This document shows positions 35,166 through 44,235 of a stretch of DNA of 64,000 nt, one piece after another. Location of the stretch: NCBI RefSeq assembly GCF_022761125.1, contig NZ_JAKWJR010000015.1, forward strand, positions 35,980 through 99,979, in the 5' to 3' direction. The position numbers and the translations under genes were made by a program. Each line of letters opens with the position of its first letter. The stretch's first letter is position 1. This DNA comes from Nocardioides sp. SR21 (GTDB lineage: Bacteria; Actinomycetota; Actinomycetes; Propionibacteriales; Nocardioidaceae). The notes under the pieces are model-generated. The model was not told the DNA's origin, searched no databases, and worked only from the letters and a program-made list of their open reading frames with translations.

Positions 35166-36010
35166 TAGGACTTCCGGTTGTAGAGCCGCAGCGCGATCGG
35201 GGCGAAGACAGCGGTCGTGACCGCCGACAGCACCAGCACGATCGTGATGTCGCCGGCGTCGGCCGCGCCGTTCATCAGCCCACGCGCGGCCTCGCAGAGC
35301 AGCGTGACCGGGTTGATGTCGACGAACTTCTGCAGCCAGCTCGGCATCGTCTCCGGCGGCGCGAAGACCGAGCTGATGAACGTCAGCGGGAACAGCACCA
35401 TCATCGACACGCCCATGACGGCGTTGGGGGTGCGCACCTTCAGTCCGACGATCAGCCACAGCCAGCTCAGCGAGAAGCAGAAGACGAGCAGCAGGAGCAC
35501 CGCCAGCAGCACCCCGGAGACGCCGCCCGGAGCGCGGTAGCCGATCACGACGCCGACGGTCAGCACCATGATCGAGGCCAGGCAGTAGCGCAGCGTGTCG
35601 CCGAGCAGGGCACCGACCAGCAGCGAGGCCCGCCACACGGGCAACGACCGGAACCGGTCGAACACGCCCTTGTCGATGTCGGTGTTGATCGTCAGGCCGG
35701 TGTACATCGTGATGAACACGACCGTCTGGGTCAGGATGCCGGGCAGGGCGTACTGGAGGTAGTCCTGCGTCGATCCCGCGATCGCCCCACCGAAGACGTA
35801 GGTGAACATCAGCGTGAAGAGGATCGGGAACATCGTCACGTCGAAGAGCTGCTCGGGGACGTGCTTGATCTTCAGCAGCGCCCTCCAGCCGAAGGTCAGC
35901 GAGGACCGCACGGCGTTCGCGGGCTGCGGCCGTTCGCCGGAGCCGAGCGCGGCGATCACACCGGCGTCGAGCGCCGGGGCGTCCTGGGAGCGCGTGGCCT
36001 GGGTCGTCAT
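35165..36010 (-). CDS. ABC-2 type permease (DrrB-like)
   Basis: A 281-residue membrane protein with six helices, including LFDVTMFPILFTLMFTYVFGG, the GLTINTDIDKGVFDRFRSLPVWR intracellular loop (the typical DrrB/ABC2 signature), and FPLTFISSVFAPPETMPSWLQ. It is the membrane partner of the DrrA-like ATPase, with which it overlaps by 4 bp (ATGA 36007-36010). The pair likely exports lipophilic drugs or lipids. The substrate is unknown. Confidence 0.92.
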   Translation of the reverse strand: MTTQATRSQDAPALDAGVIAALGSGERPQPANAVRSSLTFGWRALLKIKHVPEQLFDVTMFPILFTLMFTYVFGGAIAGSTQDYLQYALPGILTQTVVFITMYTGLTINTDIDKGVFDRFRSLPVWRASLLVGALLGDTLRYCLASIMVLTVGVVIGYRAPGGVSGVLLAVLLLLVFCFSLSWLWLIVGLKVRTPNAVMGVSMMVLFPLTFISSVFAPPETMPSWLQKFVDINPVTLLCEAARGLMNGAADAGDITIVLVLSAVTTAVFAPIALRLYNRKS

Positions 36011-36990
36011 GCTGCGTCCTCCTCGTCGTTGCCCGCGGCGTCGTCCTCGGCCGGCCGGCCGGTCAGGGCGAGGAAGACCTCGTCGAGACTGGGCTGGCCC
36101 AGGCTGTACTCGCTGATGACCAGGCCACGCTCGCCCACCCGGTGGAGCGCGGCCGCGACGCCGGACGGGTCGCCGACCCGCAGGCTGATGGCCGCCCGGT
36201 CGGACTCGAGCACCGGCTCGGCCCCGAGCGACTCGGCCAGCAGGCGCGCCACCTCCTCGCGACTGGCAGGGTCGGCCACGCGGACGTGGACCGCGCCGGA
36301 CCCGACCGAGGCCTTGAGCTCGCCGGTGGTGCCCTCCGCGATCACCCGGCCGTGGTCGATGACCGCGATCCGATCGGCGAGCTGATCGGCCTCCTCGAGG
36401 TACTGCGTGGTCAGGAGCACCGTGGTGCCCGCGCCGACCAGGCCGCGGACGATCTCCCACACCTGGTTGCGGCTGCGTGGGTCGAGCCCGGTGGTGGGCT
36501 CGTCGAGGAACATCAGGTCCGGGCGGACCACGATCGACCCGGCGATGTCGATCCGGCGCCGCATGCCGCCGGAGTACGCCTTCACCTGCTTCTTGATCGC
36601 GTCCCCCAGCCCGAAGGCCTCCAGAAGCTCGACCGCACGCGCCTTCGCCGCCGGTCGCGAGTAGCCGTAGAGCCGGGCCAGCAGGACGAGGTTCTCCAGC
36701 CCGGTGAGGTCCTCGTCCAGCGAGGCGAACTGGCCGGTCATCGCCACGCGGGCCCGGACCTTCGCCGGCTCGCGGGCGACGTCGTGGCCGAGGACGGTGG
36801 CCGTGCCGCCGTCGGGCACCAGCAGCGTCGCGAGCATCTTGATGGTCGTGGTCTTGCCGGCGCCGTTGGGCCCGAGCACGCCGTACACGCCCCCGGTCGG
36901 GATCGCCAGGTCGACGCCGTCGACCGCCCGCTGCTCGCCGAACACCTTCACCAGGTCGTGGGTCTCGATCGCGAGGTCCATGCCGTTCAT
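36007..36990 (-). CDS. ABC transporter ATP-binding protein (DrrA-like, daunorubicin-resistance family)
   Basis: A 327-residue ATPase. Walker A GPNGAGKTT is at 40-48, Q-loop in TGQFASLDEDLTG, signature YSGGMRRR, Walker B LMFLDEPTTGLD, and a DrrA-type C-terminal domain with LGQPSLDEVFLALTG. It ends in an acidic tail. ATG 36990 is used; another ATG at 36981 fits an AGG upstream equally well. It is the first gene of the two-gene exporter operon. Confidence 0.93.
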   Translation of the reverse strand: MNGMDLAIETHDLVKVFGEQRAVDGVDLAIPTGGVYGVLGPNGAGKTTTIKMLATLLVPDGGTATVLGHDVAREPAKVRARVAMTGQFASLDEDLTGLENLVLLARLYGYSRPAAKARAVELLEAFGLGDAIKKQVKAYSGGMRRRIDIAGSIVVRPDLMFLDEPTTGLDPRSRNQVWEIVRGLVGAGTTVLLTTQYLEEADQLADRIAVIDHGRVIAEGTTGELKASVGSGAVHVRVADPASREEVARLLAESLGAEPVLESDRAAISLRVGDPSGVAAALHRVGERGLVISEYSLGQPSLDEVFLALTGRPAEDDAAGNDEEDAA

Positions 36991-37079
36991 CCTGACATCG
37001 ACCACCGACAGTGGGCCCCTCCGTGCTTGCTCATGCTGGTCCCGACCGGCCGGCGGGCCGAAACTCATCGCTCCCGGCG

Positions 37080-37718
37080 TCAGACGCTCGCGGGCCCGGT
37101 CGGCACGGGCGCCTGCCAGTGCCGCCAGATCGCCAGCAGCCGCCAGACGATGCACAGCCCGCCGCCGGTGAACGCGACGACCGCGAACGGGACGCTGTCG
37201 AGGTAGCTGCCGACCACGACCACGATCGCGCCGGCCAGGGCCGGGATCGCGTAGAGATCGCCGCGGAACACCGCGGGCACCCGGCCGGCGAGCACGTCCC
37301 GCATGACACCGCCGCCGATGCCGGTGACCATGCCGAGCAGCGCGGCGGGCGCGGGCCCGAGGCCGGCGTCCAGCGCCTTCTGCGCGCCGGTCACGCAGAA
37401 CAACCCGAGGCCGAACGCGTCGAGCACGTTGATCGACGGCTCCACCTTGCCCAGCGCCGGGTGGTAGACGAACGCCACCATCCCGGCCACGAGCGGCACC
37501 GCCAGGTACCGCCAGTCGACCAGCGCCGCCGGCGGGGTCCGACCGATCAGCACGTCGCGCAGCACGCCCCCGCCGAGGCCGGTGATCCCGGCGAGCACGA
37601 GGACACCGAACACGTCGAGGTTCTTGCGCACGGCGACGAGGGCGCCCGCGATCGCGAACACGAAGATGCCCAGCAGGTCGAGGACGACCAGCGGGGTGGA
37701 AGGCTCGGTCGATAGCAC
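37080..37718 (-). CDS. TRIC cation channel / UPF0126 family membrane protein
   Basis: A 212-residue seven-helix protein made of two similar halves. Each half carries a family motif: GITGLGGGVLRDVLIGR and GMVTGIGGGVMRDVLAGR. Bacterial TRIC proteins are trimeric cation channels; older databases call them UPF0126, glycine-transporter-like YadS. GTG at 37718. Stands alone between the DrrAB operon and the divergent sepH gene. Confidence 0.93.
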   Translation of the reverse strand: MLSTEPSTPLVVLDLLGIFVFAIAGALVAVRKNLDVFGVLVLAGITGLGGGVLRDVLIGRTPPAALVDWRYLAVPLVAGMVAFVYHPALGKVEPSINVLDAFGLGLFCVTGAQKALDAGLGPAPAALLGMVTGIGGGVMRDVLAGRVPAVFRGDLYAIPALAGAIVVVVGSYLDSVPFAVVAFTGGGLCIVWRLLAIWRHWQAPVPTGPASV

Positions 37719-37829
37719 AGTGGGAAGCGTAGGGCGCGCGGGACACGCTCCCCGCCCCCGCGCCTCCGCTGGCGTAGGCTCGGCGCACCGAAGACTCGGA
37801 CGAACGATGGGACAGGAGCACGACCACCG

Positions 37830-38744
37830 ATGGCGCACCTCACGCTCGCCGGAGTGAGCGACGACGGGTCGCGCCTGCTCCTGGTCGACGACGAGGGTGT
37901 CGAGCACGACGTCGAGATCGACCAGCGTCTCCGGACCGCCCTGGGCGGAGAGTCCCGCCGATTGGAGAACAAGATGGACAGTGCCCTCCGTCCCCGTGAC
38001 ATCCAGACCCGGATCCGGGCCGGCGAGACGCCGGAGACGGTGGCGCAGGCCGCCCAGACGTCCGTCGACAAGATCATGGCGTTCGCGGCGCCCGTGCTCG
38101 CCGAGCGCGAGCACGTCGCGCAGCGCGCCCAGCGCTCGTCGGTACGCCGGCCCGAGGGCACCGGTGGCGCCCGCGCGCTCGGCGACGCCGTCGGCGCCCA
38201 CCTGCGCTCGCTCAACGTCGACCCCGACTCCGTCGAGTGGGACGCCTGGCGCCGCGAGGACGGCCGCTGGCCGCTGACCGCGTCGTACTCCCTCGAGGGG
38301 CGCAGCGGCACCGCCGAGTTCCTCTTCGACGCCCCGGGCAACTACGTCACGATCGAGAACGACGATGCCCGGTGGCTGGTCGGCGAGGCGGTCGCCGAGG
38401 CTGCGGCCGAGCCGGTCGCCGACGACCTGCGCCAGGCCCGCCAGCGCCGCCTCAGCGCGGTCGGCGAGCTGGACGACCAGCTCCCGCTCGGCGACGACGC
38501 CATCGACCTGGTCACCGAGCAGCCGGTCGAGGCGTTCCTCGAGACCGAGGAGCCCACCGACCCCGAGGTCGCCGCCGAGGCGGCCGAGCTCCGCGAGGAG
38601 GCCGAGGAGGCCGCCGCCGAGGACGACCTCCACGAGAAGCAGGAGCACCAGGAGCCGCAGCGCCGCGAGGTGAAGAAGACCCGCGGCCGGGCCTCGGTCC
38701 CGAGCTGGGACGAGATCATGTTCGGTGGCGGCAAGTCCGAGTAG
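37830..38744 (+). CDS. sepH: Septation protein SepH (DUF3071)
   Basis: A 304-residue protein. The conserved N-terminal domain (LTLAGVSDDGSRLLLVDDEG) includes a helix-turn-helix at about 53-85 (RPRDIQTRIRAGETPETVA). A long Glu/Ala-rich disordered tail ends with the conserved SWDEIMFGG. SepH directly stimulates FtsZ assembly in Streptomyces and mycobacteria. Acts at the division site in the cytosol. The ATG at 37830 is in a normal context. The next gene starts 20 bp downstream. Confidence 0.93.
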   Translation: MAHLTLAGVSDDGSRLLLVDDEGVEHDVEIDQRLRTALGGESRRLENKMDSALRPRDIQTRIRAGETPETVAQAAQTSVDKIMAFAAPVLAEREHVAQRAQRSSVRRPEGTGGARALGDAVGAHLRSLNVDPDSVEWDAWRREDGRWPLTASYSLEGRSGTAEFLFDAPGNYVTIENDDARWLVGEAVAEAAAEPVADDLRQARQRRLSAVGELDDQLPLGDDAIDLVTEQPVEAFLETEEPTDPEVAAEAAELREEAEEAAAEDDLHEKQEHQEPQRREVKKTRGRASVPSWDEIMFGGGKSE

Positions 38745-38764
38745 GCACCCGTCATGATGGGGCG

Positions 38765-39496
38765 ATGACGACCTACTCCGGCACCGACGAGTTCGAGGGC
38801 GCGACGTTCGTCCGGGCGAGCTTCAAGGGTGCGACCTTCCGGTACGCCGACGTCAGCGGCGTGACCATGCGCAGCGTCGACGTCGGCGGGCTCGACCTCG
38901 ACAGCCACGACCTGGCGTTCGGCACCCTCATCGTCAACGGCGTCGACGTGGTGCCCCTGGTGGAGGCCGAGCTCAACCGGCAGTTCCCGGGCCGCGAGCT
39001 GCAGAAGTCCGAGACGCCCGAAGGCCTGCGCGAGGGCTGGCTGGCGGTCCAGGCCGCGTGGCAGGAGACGGTGGCGAGCACGCCGCCGGAGCTGGTGGAC
39101 ACCCACGTCGAGGACGAGTGGTCGCTGGCGCAGACCCTGCGCCACCTGGTCCTGGCGACCAACGCCTGGCTCGGCGGCGCGATCCGGAGGGAGGAGCAGC
39201 CGTTCCACGAGCTCGGCCAGATCTTCACCGGGGCCGACAGGATGGGCTTCGACATGTCGATCTTCCGCCTGGAGCAGCCGACGTACGACGAGGTCCTCGC
39301 CGTCCGTGCCGAGCACCAGCAGCAGGTGACCGACTTCCTGGCCGCCGCCACGCCGGAGCTGCTGGCCGAGGAGCGCGACAACCCGTGGGGTGGCGGCGAC
39401 TGGCACCCCACCGTCGGCGACTGCGTGCGGGTGATCCTCGAGGAGGAGTGGGCGCACCTGCGCTACATCCGGCGCGACCTCGCCCTGCTGCGCTGA
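38765..39496 (+). CDS. Pentapeptide-repeat / DinB-like fusion protein
   Basis: A 243-residue two-part protein. Residues 8-55 form pentapeptide-like repeats (EGATFVRASFKGATFRYADV). From about 90 on, a DinB-type four-helix bundle carries EDEWSLAQTLRHLVLATNAWL and EEEWAHLRYIRRDL. The His residues in TLRHL and EWAHL could bind a metal as in DinB/mycothiol-dependent enzymes. DinB-like proteins in actinobacteria include mycothiol-dependent maleylpyruvate isomerases and S-transferases. The fusion itself is unusual, and a specific activity cannot be given. Confidence 0.82.
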   Translation: MTTYSGTDEFEGATFVRASFKGATFRYADVSGVTMRSVDVGGLDLDSHDLAFGTLIVNGVDVVPLVEAELNRQFPGRELQKSETPEGLREGWLAVQAAWQETVASTPPELVDTHVEDEWSLAQTLRHLVLATNAWLGGAIRREEQPFHELGQIFTGADRMGFDMSIFRLEQPTYDEVLAVRAEHQQQVTDFLAAATPELLAEERDNPWGGGDWHPTVGDCVRVILEEEWAHLRYIRRDLALLR

Positions 39497-39497
39497 G

Positions 39498-40370
39498 TCA
39501 GTCCTCGGTGGTGTCCTGCCACGTCACCGGGTCGGCCACGTAGATCTCCTGACCGACCTGCGGGTCCCGCGCATGCAGGACGTGGAAGCCGGGCGAGAAC
39601 GGACCGCCCAGGTCGACGACGCTCGCGCCGGCGCCGTGCACGCCACGGACGACATGCGAGGGCGCCGTCAGGTCCATGCGGGACACGACGCCCGGCGTCG
39701 CCCACACCGGTACGCCGCCGAGCAGCCCGGTCAGCTGGAGGTGGAAGTGCCCGCACAGGACGGCGACGACGTCGGTCCCGGCGATCACCTCGGCCAGCGC
39801 CTCCCCGTTGCGCAGGCCGGCCGCCGTCATCCACGGCGCGGTCGGGGTGGAGATCGGCGGGTGGTGGAGCGCGAGGACGGTCCCCGCGGGTGCGGGCTCG
39901 CGCAGGAGCTCGCGGAGCGCCTCGAGCTGCGCGCGGCCGAGCATCCCGTGGCCCGAGCCCGGCACCAGGCTGTCGAGGGTGACCAGCCGCAGGCCGCCGT
40001 GGGAGCTGACGGCCGCCCGCTCGTCGTCCACGCCGTCGAGCAGGACGCCGATGTCGGTTCCGTCGGCGCCCCGGTGTCCGGTGCCCAGCGCCTCGGCGAA
40101 CTCGGGGCGCCGGTCGTGGTTGCCGGTCGTGTAGACGTGCGGGATCCCGCGCTCGGCGGCGAACCGGCCGACCCGGTCGCGCGCGAGCTCGCAGCCCGCG
40201 ACCGACGCGTCGTCAGCGATGTCGCCGGTGACGACCACGAGGTCCAGGTCGGTGAGGTGGCGGCAGTCGTGGAGCAGCAGGTCGAGCGCGCCGAGGGCGT
40301 CGACGCCCTCCTCGTCGAAGCCGCTCGCGGTCAGGTGGGTGTCCGACAGGTGCAGGATCCGGTGGGCCAC
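39498..40370 (-). CDS. Calcineurin-like metallophosphoesterase (CpdA-type)
   Basis: A 290-residue enzyme with the full metallophosphatase signature: LSDTH, VVTGDIAD, YTTGNHD, ALHHPP and CGHFHLQL. Similar to class III cyclic-nucleotide phosphodiesterases (CpdA, Rv0805), which hydrolyse 3',5'-cAMP and 2',3'-cNMPs. The GTG at 40370 is 4 bp past the sulfurtransferase stop, so co-transcription is likely. It converges on the DinB gene with a 1-bp gap. Confidence 0.92.
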   Translation of the reverse strand: MAHRILHLSDTHLTASGFDEEGVDALGALDLLLHDCRHLTDLDLVVVTGDIADDASVAGCELARDRVGRFAAERGIPHVYTTGNHDRRPEFAEALGTGHRGADGTDIGVLLDGVDDERAAVSSHGGLRLVTLDSLVPGSGHGMLGRAQLEALRELLREPAPAGTVLALHHPPISTPTAPWMTAAGLRNGEALAEVIAGTDVVAVLCGHFHLQLTGLLGGVPVWATPGVVSRMDLTAPSHVVRGVHGAGASVVDLGGPFSPGFHVLHARDPQVGQEIYVADPVTWQDTTED

Positions 40371-40374
40371 GGCG

Positions 40375-41184
40375 TCAGCCCGTCGCGACCGGTCGCGCCG
40401 GGTCGGTGATCCAGCCGGACCAGCTGCCCGGGTACAACGCCGCCGGGATCCCGGCCACCTCGAGCGCGATGATGTCGTGCACCGCGGTGACGCCCGAGCC
40501 GCAGTAGACGGCGACCTCCTCGTCGCCGGTCACCCCGGCGGCGGCGTACAGCGCACGCAGCTGGTCGGCGGTCCGGAACCGGCCGTCCGCCGCGAGGTTC
40601 GTGGGGGTCGGGACGTTCACCGCGCCGGGGATGTGCCCGGCGACCGGGTCGATGGGCTCGGTCTCGCCGCGGTACCGCTCCGGTGCTCGCGCGTCGACGA
40701 CGACCGGTACGCCGAGCACGCCGTCCGCCTCCACCACCGGCATCCCGCCCGGACGCGACGTGAAGTCGCCCGGCTCCGGTGCCACGGCGACCGCCTGCAC
40801 GGCTCCCCCGGCCGCGCGCCAGGCCGGCCAGGCGCCGTCGAGCACCCGCACGTCCGGGTGGCCGTGGTAGCGCAGCAACCACCAGGCCCGGCCGGCGGCC
40901 AGGCCCGACCAGTCGTCGTACACGACCACCGGGCGGTCGTTGCGGACGCCGGCGGCGCGCATCGCCGCCTCGAACACGGCCGGATCCGGCAACGGATGCC
41001 GGCCACCGGCACCCGGCGGCGAGGCGAGCGCGGTGTCCAGGTCGACGTACACGGCCCCGGGCACGTGCCCGGCGCTGAACTCGGAGACTCCCCCGGCACC
41101 GCCCATCCGGTAGCGGACGTCGAGAACAGTCACTTCTCCCAGCGATTCGCGCAGGTCGGTGACGGAGATCAGCGGGGAGCCCAT
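40375..41184 (-). CDS. Two-domain sulfurtransferase (thiosulfate/3-mercaptopyruvate type)
   Basis: A 269-residue tandem rhodanese. The inactive N-terminal domain has LDVRYRMGG, AGHVPGAVYVDLD and VVVYDDWSG. The catalytic C-terminal domain has VVVDARAPERYRGE, AGHIPGAVNVP and the active-site loop YCGSGVTA. The CGSGVT loop is like mercaptopyruvate sulfurtransferases rather than CRKGVT thiosulfate enzymes, so mercaptopyruvate is likelier. ATG 41184; divergent from thymidine kinase 16 bp away. Confidence 0.93.
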   Translation of the reverse strand: MGSPLISVTDLRESLGEVTVLDVRYRMGGAGGVSEFSAGHVPGAVYVDLDTALASPPGAGGRHPLPDPAVFEAAMRAAGVRNDRPVVVYDDWSGLAAGRAWWLLRYHGHPDVRVLDGAWPAWRAAGGAVQAVAVAPEPGDFTSRPGGMPVVEADGVLGVPVVVDARAPERYRGETEPIDPVAGHIPGAVNVPTPTNLAADGRFRTADQLRALYAAAGVTGDEEVAVYCGSGVTAVHDIIALEVAGIPAALYPGSWSGWITDPARPVATG

Positions 41185-41200
41185 GAGAGGATTCTGCCCC

Positions 41201-41854
41201 GTGGCTGAACTGCACTTCTTCACCGGCACCATGGACTCCGGCAAGAGCACCCTGGCGCTCCAGACCAACCACAACCACGCCGCGCGCGGGCGGATCGGCC
41301 GCATCTTCACCACCCGCGACCGCGCCGGCGAGTCGATCCTCTCGAGCCGCCTCGGGCTCACGCACGACGCCATCGAGGTCGACGAGGACTTCGACTTCTG
41401 GCGGTACGTCGTCGACTCGCTCACCCGCGGCGGCCGGATCGACTACCTGATCTGCGACGAGGCCCAGTTCTACCGGAGCGCCCAGATCGACCAGCTCGCC
41501 AAGATCGTCGACGAGCTCCAGATCGACGTGTTCGCGTTCGGCATCCTCACCGACTTCCGCACCCAGCTCTTCGAGGGCAGCAGCCGGCTGGTCGAGCTCG
41601 CCGACCGGATGAACGTGCTCCAGGTCGAGGCGCTGTGCTGGTGCGGCAAGCGCGCCACCCACAACGCCCGCACCGAGAACGGCGTGATGGTCGTCGAGGG
41701 CGAGGTCATCGTCGTCGGTGATGTCGACAAGGTCGACGAGGTCCCGGCCGACGTCGCCTACGAGGTCCTCTGCCGCCAGCACCACCGCCGCCGGCTCACC
41801 GCGGCCCGCGCCAAGGCCGTCAGCCTCGCACCGGAGCCGCTCCCGTTCGGCTAG
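41201..41854 (+). CDS. tdk: Thymidine kinase (type II)
   Basis: A 217-residue ATP-dependent kinase for thymidine salvage. P-loop GTMDSGKST is at 9-17. Catalytic Glu is in CDEAQFY. A zinc-ribbon CWCGKRATHNAR with later CRQHH and a lasso loop complete the fold. GTG 41201 gives MAELHFFTG; an in-frame ATG at 41183 would add six residues. Confidence 0.95.
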   Translation: MAELHFFTGTMDSGKSTLALQTNHNHAARGRIGRIFTTRDRAGESILSSRLGLTHDAIEVDEDFDFWRYVVDSLTRGGRIDYLICDEAQFYRSAQIDQLAKIVDELQIDVFAFGILTDFRTQLFEGSSRLVELADRMNVLQVEALCWCGKRATHNARTENGVMVVEGEVIVVGDVDKVDEVPADVAYEVLCRQHHRRRLTAARAKAVSLAPEPLPFG

Positions 41855-41894
41855 GGATTTCCCTCTTCCCGGCCCGGCGCCGGACCCCTAGGTT

Positions 41895-43112
41895 GTGACG
41901 GTGATCACGCCTCGGGTTGCCGCCGTCCTGACCACCCTCGCCGCCGCCGTCACGCTGCTGACGACCACCGCACCGCCCGCACAGGCCGACGGCCCAGGGG
42001 TCGGTACGCCGTGGGTCGTCACGCTGGGTGACTCCTACATCTCCGGCGAGGCCGGCCGCTGGGCCGGCAGCAGCAACGCCTCGTCGGCGCGCGCCGACGC
42101 GCTCGGGGCGTCGGCGTACTTCGACAACGCGAGCGGTACGGCGGAGACGATCAACCGCTGCCACCGCAGCAAGGCGTCCGAGGCGTACGTCGGCGGCGGC
42201 GTGAACGGGCTCAACCTCGCGTGCTCGGGCGCGCGGACCACGACCAGCAACGGCGACAACTTCAAGCCCGGTCTGGACTTCTACGACAACGGGGCCGGCC
42301 AGCAGGGCCAGGCGAGGATGCTGCAGGGCTTCGCCACGAACCACCGGGTCGGCATGGTGGTGGTGAGCATCGGCGGCAACGACTTCAAGTTCGCCGACGT
42401 CGTGCAGTCGTGCGTGATCGACTTCCTCGCCTCCCCGACCTGGTGGAAGGACTACTGCTACGACGACAGCTCGGTGAAGGCGAACTTCACCGCCGCGAAC
42501 GTCGCCGCCGTACGGTCCCGGATCAAGACCGCGCTGCTGAACGTCGCCACCGCGATGCGCAACGCCGGCTACGCCGACTCGCAGTGGACGCTGCTCGTGC
42601 AGAACTACCCGAGCCCGATCGCCCGCGGCTCCGGCTTCCGCTACTCCGAGAGCGGCTACACCCGGCAGAGCACCGGTGGCTGCGGCTTCTGGAACAAGGA
42701 CGCCGACTGGGCCAACGACACCGCACTCCCGACGATCAACGGCGCCGTCTTCGGAGCGGTCGCCGACACCGGTCTCACGAACACCCGCACCCTCGACCTG
42801 TCCTCGGCCTTCAACGGCCGCCGGCTCTGCGAGAACACCGTCGGGCTCTACGAGGAGCGCGGCATCGCGAACTGGACCAGCCCCGGCGCCGTCGACCAGA
42901 CCGAGTGGATCAACCAGATCCGCACGGTCTCGACCTGCTGCTCGAGCAGCCCGTACTACATCCAGGAGTCGCTGCACCCGAACTACTGGGCCCAGCTCGC
43001 CACCCGCTCCTGCGTCCGCCAGGCCTGGAACGCCGGCACCCCGCGCAGCGGTAAGTGCTCGATCGCCGGGACGGGGCTGCTGAACGGCGAGCCGAGGATG
43101 AGCCTGAACTAG
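41895..43112 (+). CDS. Secreted SGNH/GDSL-family hydrolase
   Basis: A 405-residue exported esterase/lipase. The signal peptide runs to about residue 31 (PAQA). GDSYISGE has the nucleophile Ser47; SIGGNDF is block III; ESLHPNYWAQ holds the catalytic His. Several Cys pairs (CVIDF...DYCYD, CCSSS, CSIAG) suggest disulfides. Substrate could be a lipid or polysaccharide ester. GTG 41895; a second GTG two codons later is possible. It converges with the phosphatase-like gene in a 4-bp overlap. Confidence 0.92.
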   Translation: MTVITPRVAAVLTTLAAAVTLLTTTAPPAQADGPGVGTPWVVTLGDSYISGEAGRWAGSSNASSARADALGASAYFDNASGTAETINRCHRSKASEAYVGGGVNGLNLACSGARTTTSNGDNFKPGLDFYDNGAGQQGQARMLQGFATNHRVGMVVVSIGGNDFKFADVVQSCVIDFLASPTWWKDYCYDDSSVKANFTAANVAAVRSRIKTALLNVATAMRNAGYADSQWTLLVQNYPSPIARGSGFRYSESGYTRQSTGGCGFWNKDADWANDTALPTINGAVFGAVADTGLTNTRTLDLSSAFNGRRLCENTVGLYEERGIANWTSPGAVDQTEWINQIRTVSTCCSSSPYYIQESLHPNYWAQLATRSCVRQAWNAGTPRSGKCSIAGTGLLNGEPRMSLN

Positions 43113-44227
43113 CTGACCAGCATCGGGATCAGCATCTCGTCGGGCGTGAGCGAGCCGTGCAGGCCGACCAGGGTCGCTTCGTACGGGAAGTCAGCGGTCG
43201 ACAGGATCGCGGTGTCGCCGTGGCAGGCGACGAGCACGTCGCCGAGCCGCGGCAGCACCGACGGCGTGACCGCGCCGAACCAGCCGCGCCCCACCGCGTC
43301 CTCGCGGGTGAGCACCTCGGCGCGCGCCCCGAGCAGCTCGGTCCAGGTGGCGACCACGTCGGCGACGGCGCCGCCGTGGCAGTAGAGGTGGCGGAACCGC
43401 GCCTCGCCGCCGAGCAGCGCCACCCCGGTGCGCAGGTCGAGGTGCTCGTCGACATCCACCCGGCTCTCGGCCGGCGAGTCGACCATGCCGTGGTCGGCGA
43501 CGACCACGAGGCGCACGTGCGGGGGCAGGGCCTCACGGAGCTGCTCGGCCTCGGCGTCGACCATCGACAGCTGCTGCAGCCACTGGCTGGACGCGACGCC
43601 GTACTTGTGACCGGTCCAGTCGAGGTCGCCGTCGTACAGGTAGGTCAGCGACTGCCGCTCGGCCGAGGTCGTCAGCGCCGCCGCGATCCGCTCGCCCACC
43701 TTGTCGGCGCCGATGTAGTCCGCGCCCCGGTGCGCCGCGACCGTGAGGCCGCTGCCGCGGAACTCGCGCTTGTTGACCACGGTCGCCGAGCCGCCGCCCT
43801 CGCGCAGCCGGCTGAACGCCGTCTGGTTTGGCTGCCACTCGAGCGGGTCGACGTCCTTGTCCCACAGCAGCGCGTTGAGCAGCTTGCCGGTGCCGGGCAC
43901 CCGGGAGGTGAAACCGACCAGCCCGTGCGCTCCCGGCGGCAGGCCGGTGCCGAGCGAGGTCAGGCTGGTCGCGGTCGTGGAGGGCACGCCGGCGGTCCCG
44001 GGCTGCTGGTCGACGAGCAGCGAGGCCAGGAACGGCGCGGCGTGGGAGTACCGCTCGAGCAGACGGGCGCCCAGGCCGTCCACGAGGAAGACGACGTACG
44101 CCGACGCCTCGGGTAGCTCGAGCCCGGTGGGCCGGTCGACCACGTCGAGGCCGAGCGCCGCCGCGACGGCAGGCACGACGTCCCCGAGTGACCGGTCGCC
44201 ATACGCCGGCTGCAGGAACGCGCCCAC
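43109..44227 (-). CDS. Alkaline-phosphatase-superfamily nucleotide pyrophosphatase/phosphodiesterase
   Basis: A 372-residue enzyme. The metal/nucleophile motif VVFLVDGLG is followed by the phosphorylated Thr region GVPSTTATSLTSLGTG. DGDLDWTGHKYG and VVVADHGMVDS supply further Asp/His metal ligands. It resembles the type I phosphodiesterase/nucleotide pyrophosphatase family widely found in actinobacteria. No signal peptide is evident. The start is the GTG at 44227, 8 bp from the end of the DUF5998 gene, so they form an operon. Confidence 0.9.
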   Translation of the reverse strand: MGAFLQPAYGDRSLGDVVPAVAAALGLDVVDRPTGLELPEASAYVVFLVDGLGARLLERYSHAAPFLASLLVDQQPGTAGVPSTTATSLTSLGTGLPPGAHGLVGFTSRVPGTGKLLNALLWDKDVDPLEWQPNQTAFSRLREGGGSATVVNKREFRGSGLTVAAHRGADYIGADKVGERIAAALTTSAERQSLTYLYDGDLDWTGHKYGVASSQWLQQLSMVDAEAEQLREALPPHVRLVVVADHGMVDSPAESRVDVDEHLDLRTGVALLGGEARFRHLYCHGGAVADVVATWTELLGARAEVLTREDAVGRGWFGAVTPSVLPRLGDVLVACHGDTAILSTADFPYEATLVGLHGSLTPDEMLIPMLVS

Positions 44228-44235
44228 CCCCGGCC

